Source: Fusobacterium sp. (GTDB taxonomy: Bacteria > Fusobacteriota > Fusobacteriia > Fusobacteriales > Fusobacteriaceae). Taken from it: DNA of 7,248 bases. Shown piece by piece: positions 6,564 through 7,248 of the stretch. The stretch covers positions 1-7,248 of the forward strand of contig DXWL01000057.1 in NCBI GenBank assembly GCA_019416865.1. The letters run 5' to 3'. The notes under the pieces were generated by a model. The model searched no databases, was not told the DNA's origin, and saw nothing but the letters and a program-made list of their open reading frames with translations. Position numbers and translations under genes: made by a program. The stretch's first letter is position 1; every line of letters begins with the position of its first letter.

Positions 6564-6773
6564 ATGTTAGAAGATATGATAGTTTCCTTAATTGAAAACA
6601 GAAAAAAATATTTCGGTGCTGTTATTGGATTTATTACAGCTGTTCTTTTAGTGGAATATGGTATAATATCTACGATATTTATTCTAGCTGTAACTTATTT
6701 AGGATACAGAATAGGAGATAGTAAAGTACTGAAAAAAATTAAAAAGAAAATAATTGAAAAATTACAAGATTAA
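6564..6773 (+). CDS. small DUF2273 family membrane protein
   Basis: This is a 69-residue protein of unknown function. Two hydrophobic helices (about 16-30 and 33-48) with spaced glycines, starting YFGAVIGF and ending YLGYRIG, are followed by a lysine-rich tail (KKIKKKIIEKLQD) likely to lie in the cytoplasm. This is the pattern of DUF2273, a family often found between Asp23/AmaP genes and nusB in Firmicutes. The ATG at 6564 sits six bases after GAGGTG (6552-6557). The in-frame GTG at 6555 is part of that ribosome binding site, so the three-residue longer form is unlikely. A role with AmaP in placing the Asp23-type protein at the membrane is inferred from context. Confidence 0.85.
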   Translation: MLEDMIVSLIENRKKYFGAVIGFITAVLLVEYGIISTIFILAVTYLGYRIGDSKVLKKIKKKIIEKLQD

Positions 6774-6790
6774 AAGTTAAAGGGGAAAAA

Positions 6791-7186
6791 ATGAGCAGAA
6801 GGCTTGCAAGAGAAGAATTATTTAAAATTGTATTTGAATCTGAAATAAATGGAAAGGATTTAAATACTGTACTTGCTTCTTATTTAGAAAGAGAAAAGGA
6901 TACAGAATTAAATGAAAAAAGCAAGGAATTCTTAATTAAATATGCAGAAGGAATCATTGCAAACAATGAAAAAATCCATGCAGAACTTGATGAAAAAATG
7001 GAAGGATGGAGCTTTGAAAGAGTTGGAAATGTGGAAAAAGCTCTTTTAAAAATCGCTGTTTATGAAATTTTATGTGAAGATACTCCTAAAGAGATAGTAA
7101 TCAACGAAGCTGTTGAACTAGCTAAAAAATATGGAGATGTTAAAACATTTGAATTTGTAAACGGAGTATTAGCAAAACTAGTATAA
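6791..7186 (+). CDS. nusB: transcription antitermination factor NusB
   Basis: NusB is a small all-helical protein that, with NusE (ribosomal protein S10), binds boxA RNA and helps RNA polymerase transcribe rRNA operons without early termination. The 131-residue length fits (E. coli 139). The N-terminal SRRLAREELFKIVFE gives the arginine-rich start typical of the family. The C-terminal half has the conserved EKALLKIAVYEIL, then IVINEAVELAKKYGD and FEFVNGVLAKL, the strongest NusB signature. AGGGG at 6781-6785 lies five bases before ATG, a weaker site than those of its neighbours. It is the last gene of the operon visible here. In Bacillus, nusB also follows accB-accC-yqhY. No hairpin terminator is visible after the stop. 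Confidence 0.96.
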   Translation: MSRRLAREELFKIVFESEINGKDLNTVLASYLEREKDTELNEKSKEFLIKYAEGIIANNEKIHAELDEKMEGWSFERVGNVEKALLKIAVYEILCEDTPKEIVINEAVELAKKYGDVKTFEFVNGVLAKLV

Positions 7187-7195
7187 AAAGTTGAA

Positions 7196-7248
7196 GGGGC
7201 TGTTGCATTTATAAAATTGTAAAAATAAAATTCTCGATATTAAAAATT
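7196..7248 (+). mobile_element. possible end of an insertion sequence, cut by the window edge
   Basis: Ten bases after the nusB stop, the sequence begins GGGGCTGTTGCATTTATAAA. The first twelve bases fit GGNNCTGTTGCA, the pattern of known IS6-family terminal repeats such as IS26 (GGCACTGTTGCA) and IS257/IS431 (GGTTCTGTTGCA). Ends of this kind also occur in other IS families. No transposase codons, second end or target duplication are visible, so strand and family are open. An ATAAAATT direct repeat (7211-7218 and 7225-7232) lies inside. An ordinary intergenic sequence is the alternative. Confidence 0.4.

Noticed and set aside
1..7248. CRISPR arrays or long tandem repeats
   Set aside because: No spaced repeated units are visible on reading through; coding genes fill almost the whole window.

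Overview
The window looks like chromosomal DNA from a member of the Fusobacteriota, most likely a Fusobacterium. I infer this from the very AT-rich sequence, the strong use of AGA for arginine and CTT/TTA for leucine, the strong AGGAGG ribosome binding sites, and the gene order dnaE - accB - accC - asp23 - amaP - DUF2273 - nusB. No database search was possible. All complete genes lie on the + strand.

Layout. Positions 1-145 hold the 3' part of tRNA-Gly(UCC) and a complete tRNA-Lys(CUU). Two hairpin/U-tract terminators follow (157-190 and 213-246), and then a TATAAT -10 box for dnaE. dnaE (314-3727) encodes the replicative DNA polymerase III alpha subunit with all its landmark residues. A very good promoter (TTGATA, 17 bp, extended -10 TGGTAAAAT, 3744-3772) starts a second unit: accB-like (GTG start at 3798), accC (TTG start at 4245), an Asp23/Gls24 (YqhY-like) protein, an AmaP-like membrane anchor, a small DUF2273 membrane protein and nusB (ends 7186). 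Gaps in this unit are 16-68 nt and hold no convincing terminator, so it reads as one operon. Ten bases after nusB, a sequence resembling the end of an insertion sequence begins at 7196 and runs out of the window.

The main finding is in the accB-like gene. The protein has the N-terminal region and the C-terminal biotinyl/lipoyl-type barrel of a biotin carboxyl carrier protein (BCCP), but the biotinylation motif E-A-M-K-M is absent. The ungapped equivalent reads S-T-V-G-I, with glycine (Gly103) where biotin-lysine should be. The barrel instead has a G-x-x-x-P-I-K-S pattern resembling, from memory, plant plastid BADC proteins, which are non-biotinylated BCCP relatives that inhibit acetyl-CoA carboxylase. 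The neighbouring biotin carboxylase appears fully active.

How the genes may work together. In Bacillus the accB-accC-yqhY-nusB cluster is conserved, and YqhY has been linked genetically to acetyl-CoA carboxylase activity. Here the cluster carries a BCCP-like protein that probably cannot take biotin, a YqhY-like protein and two small membrane proteins, one of an Asp23-anchor family. This suggests a regulatory or membrane-tethering module for the first step of fatty acid synthesis. That reading is inference. The genome should then encode a true biotin carrier, and AccA/AccD, elsewhere.
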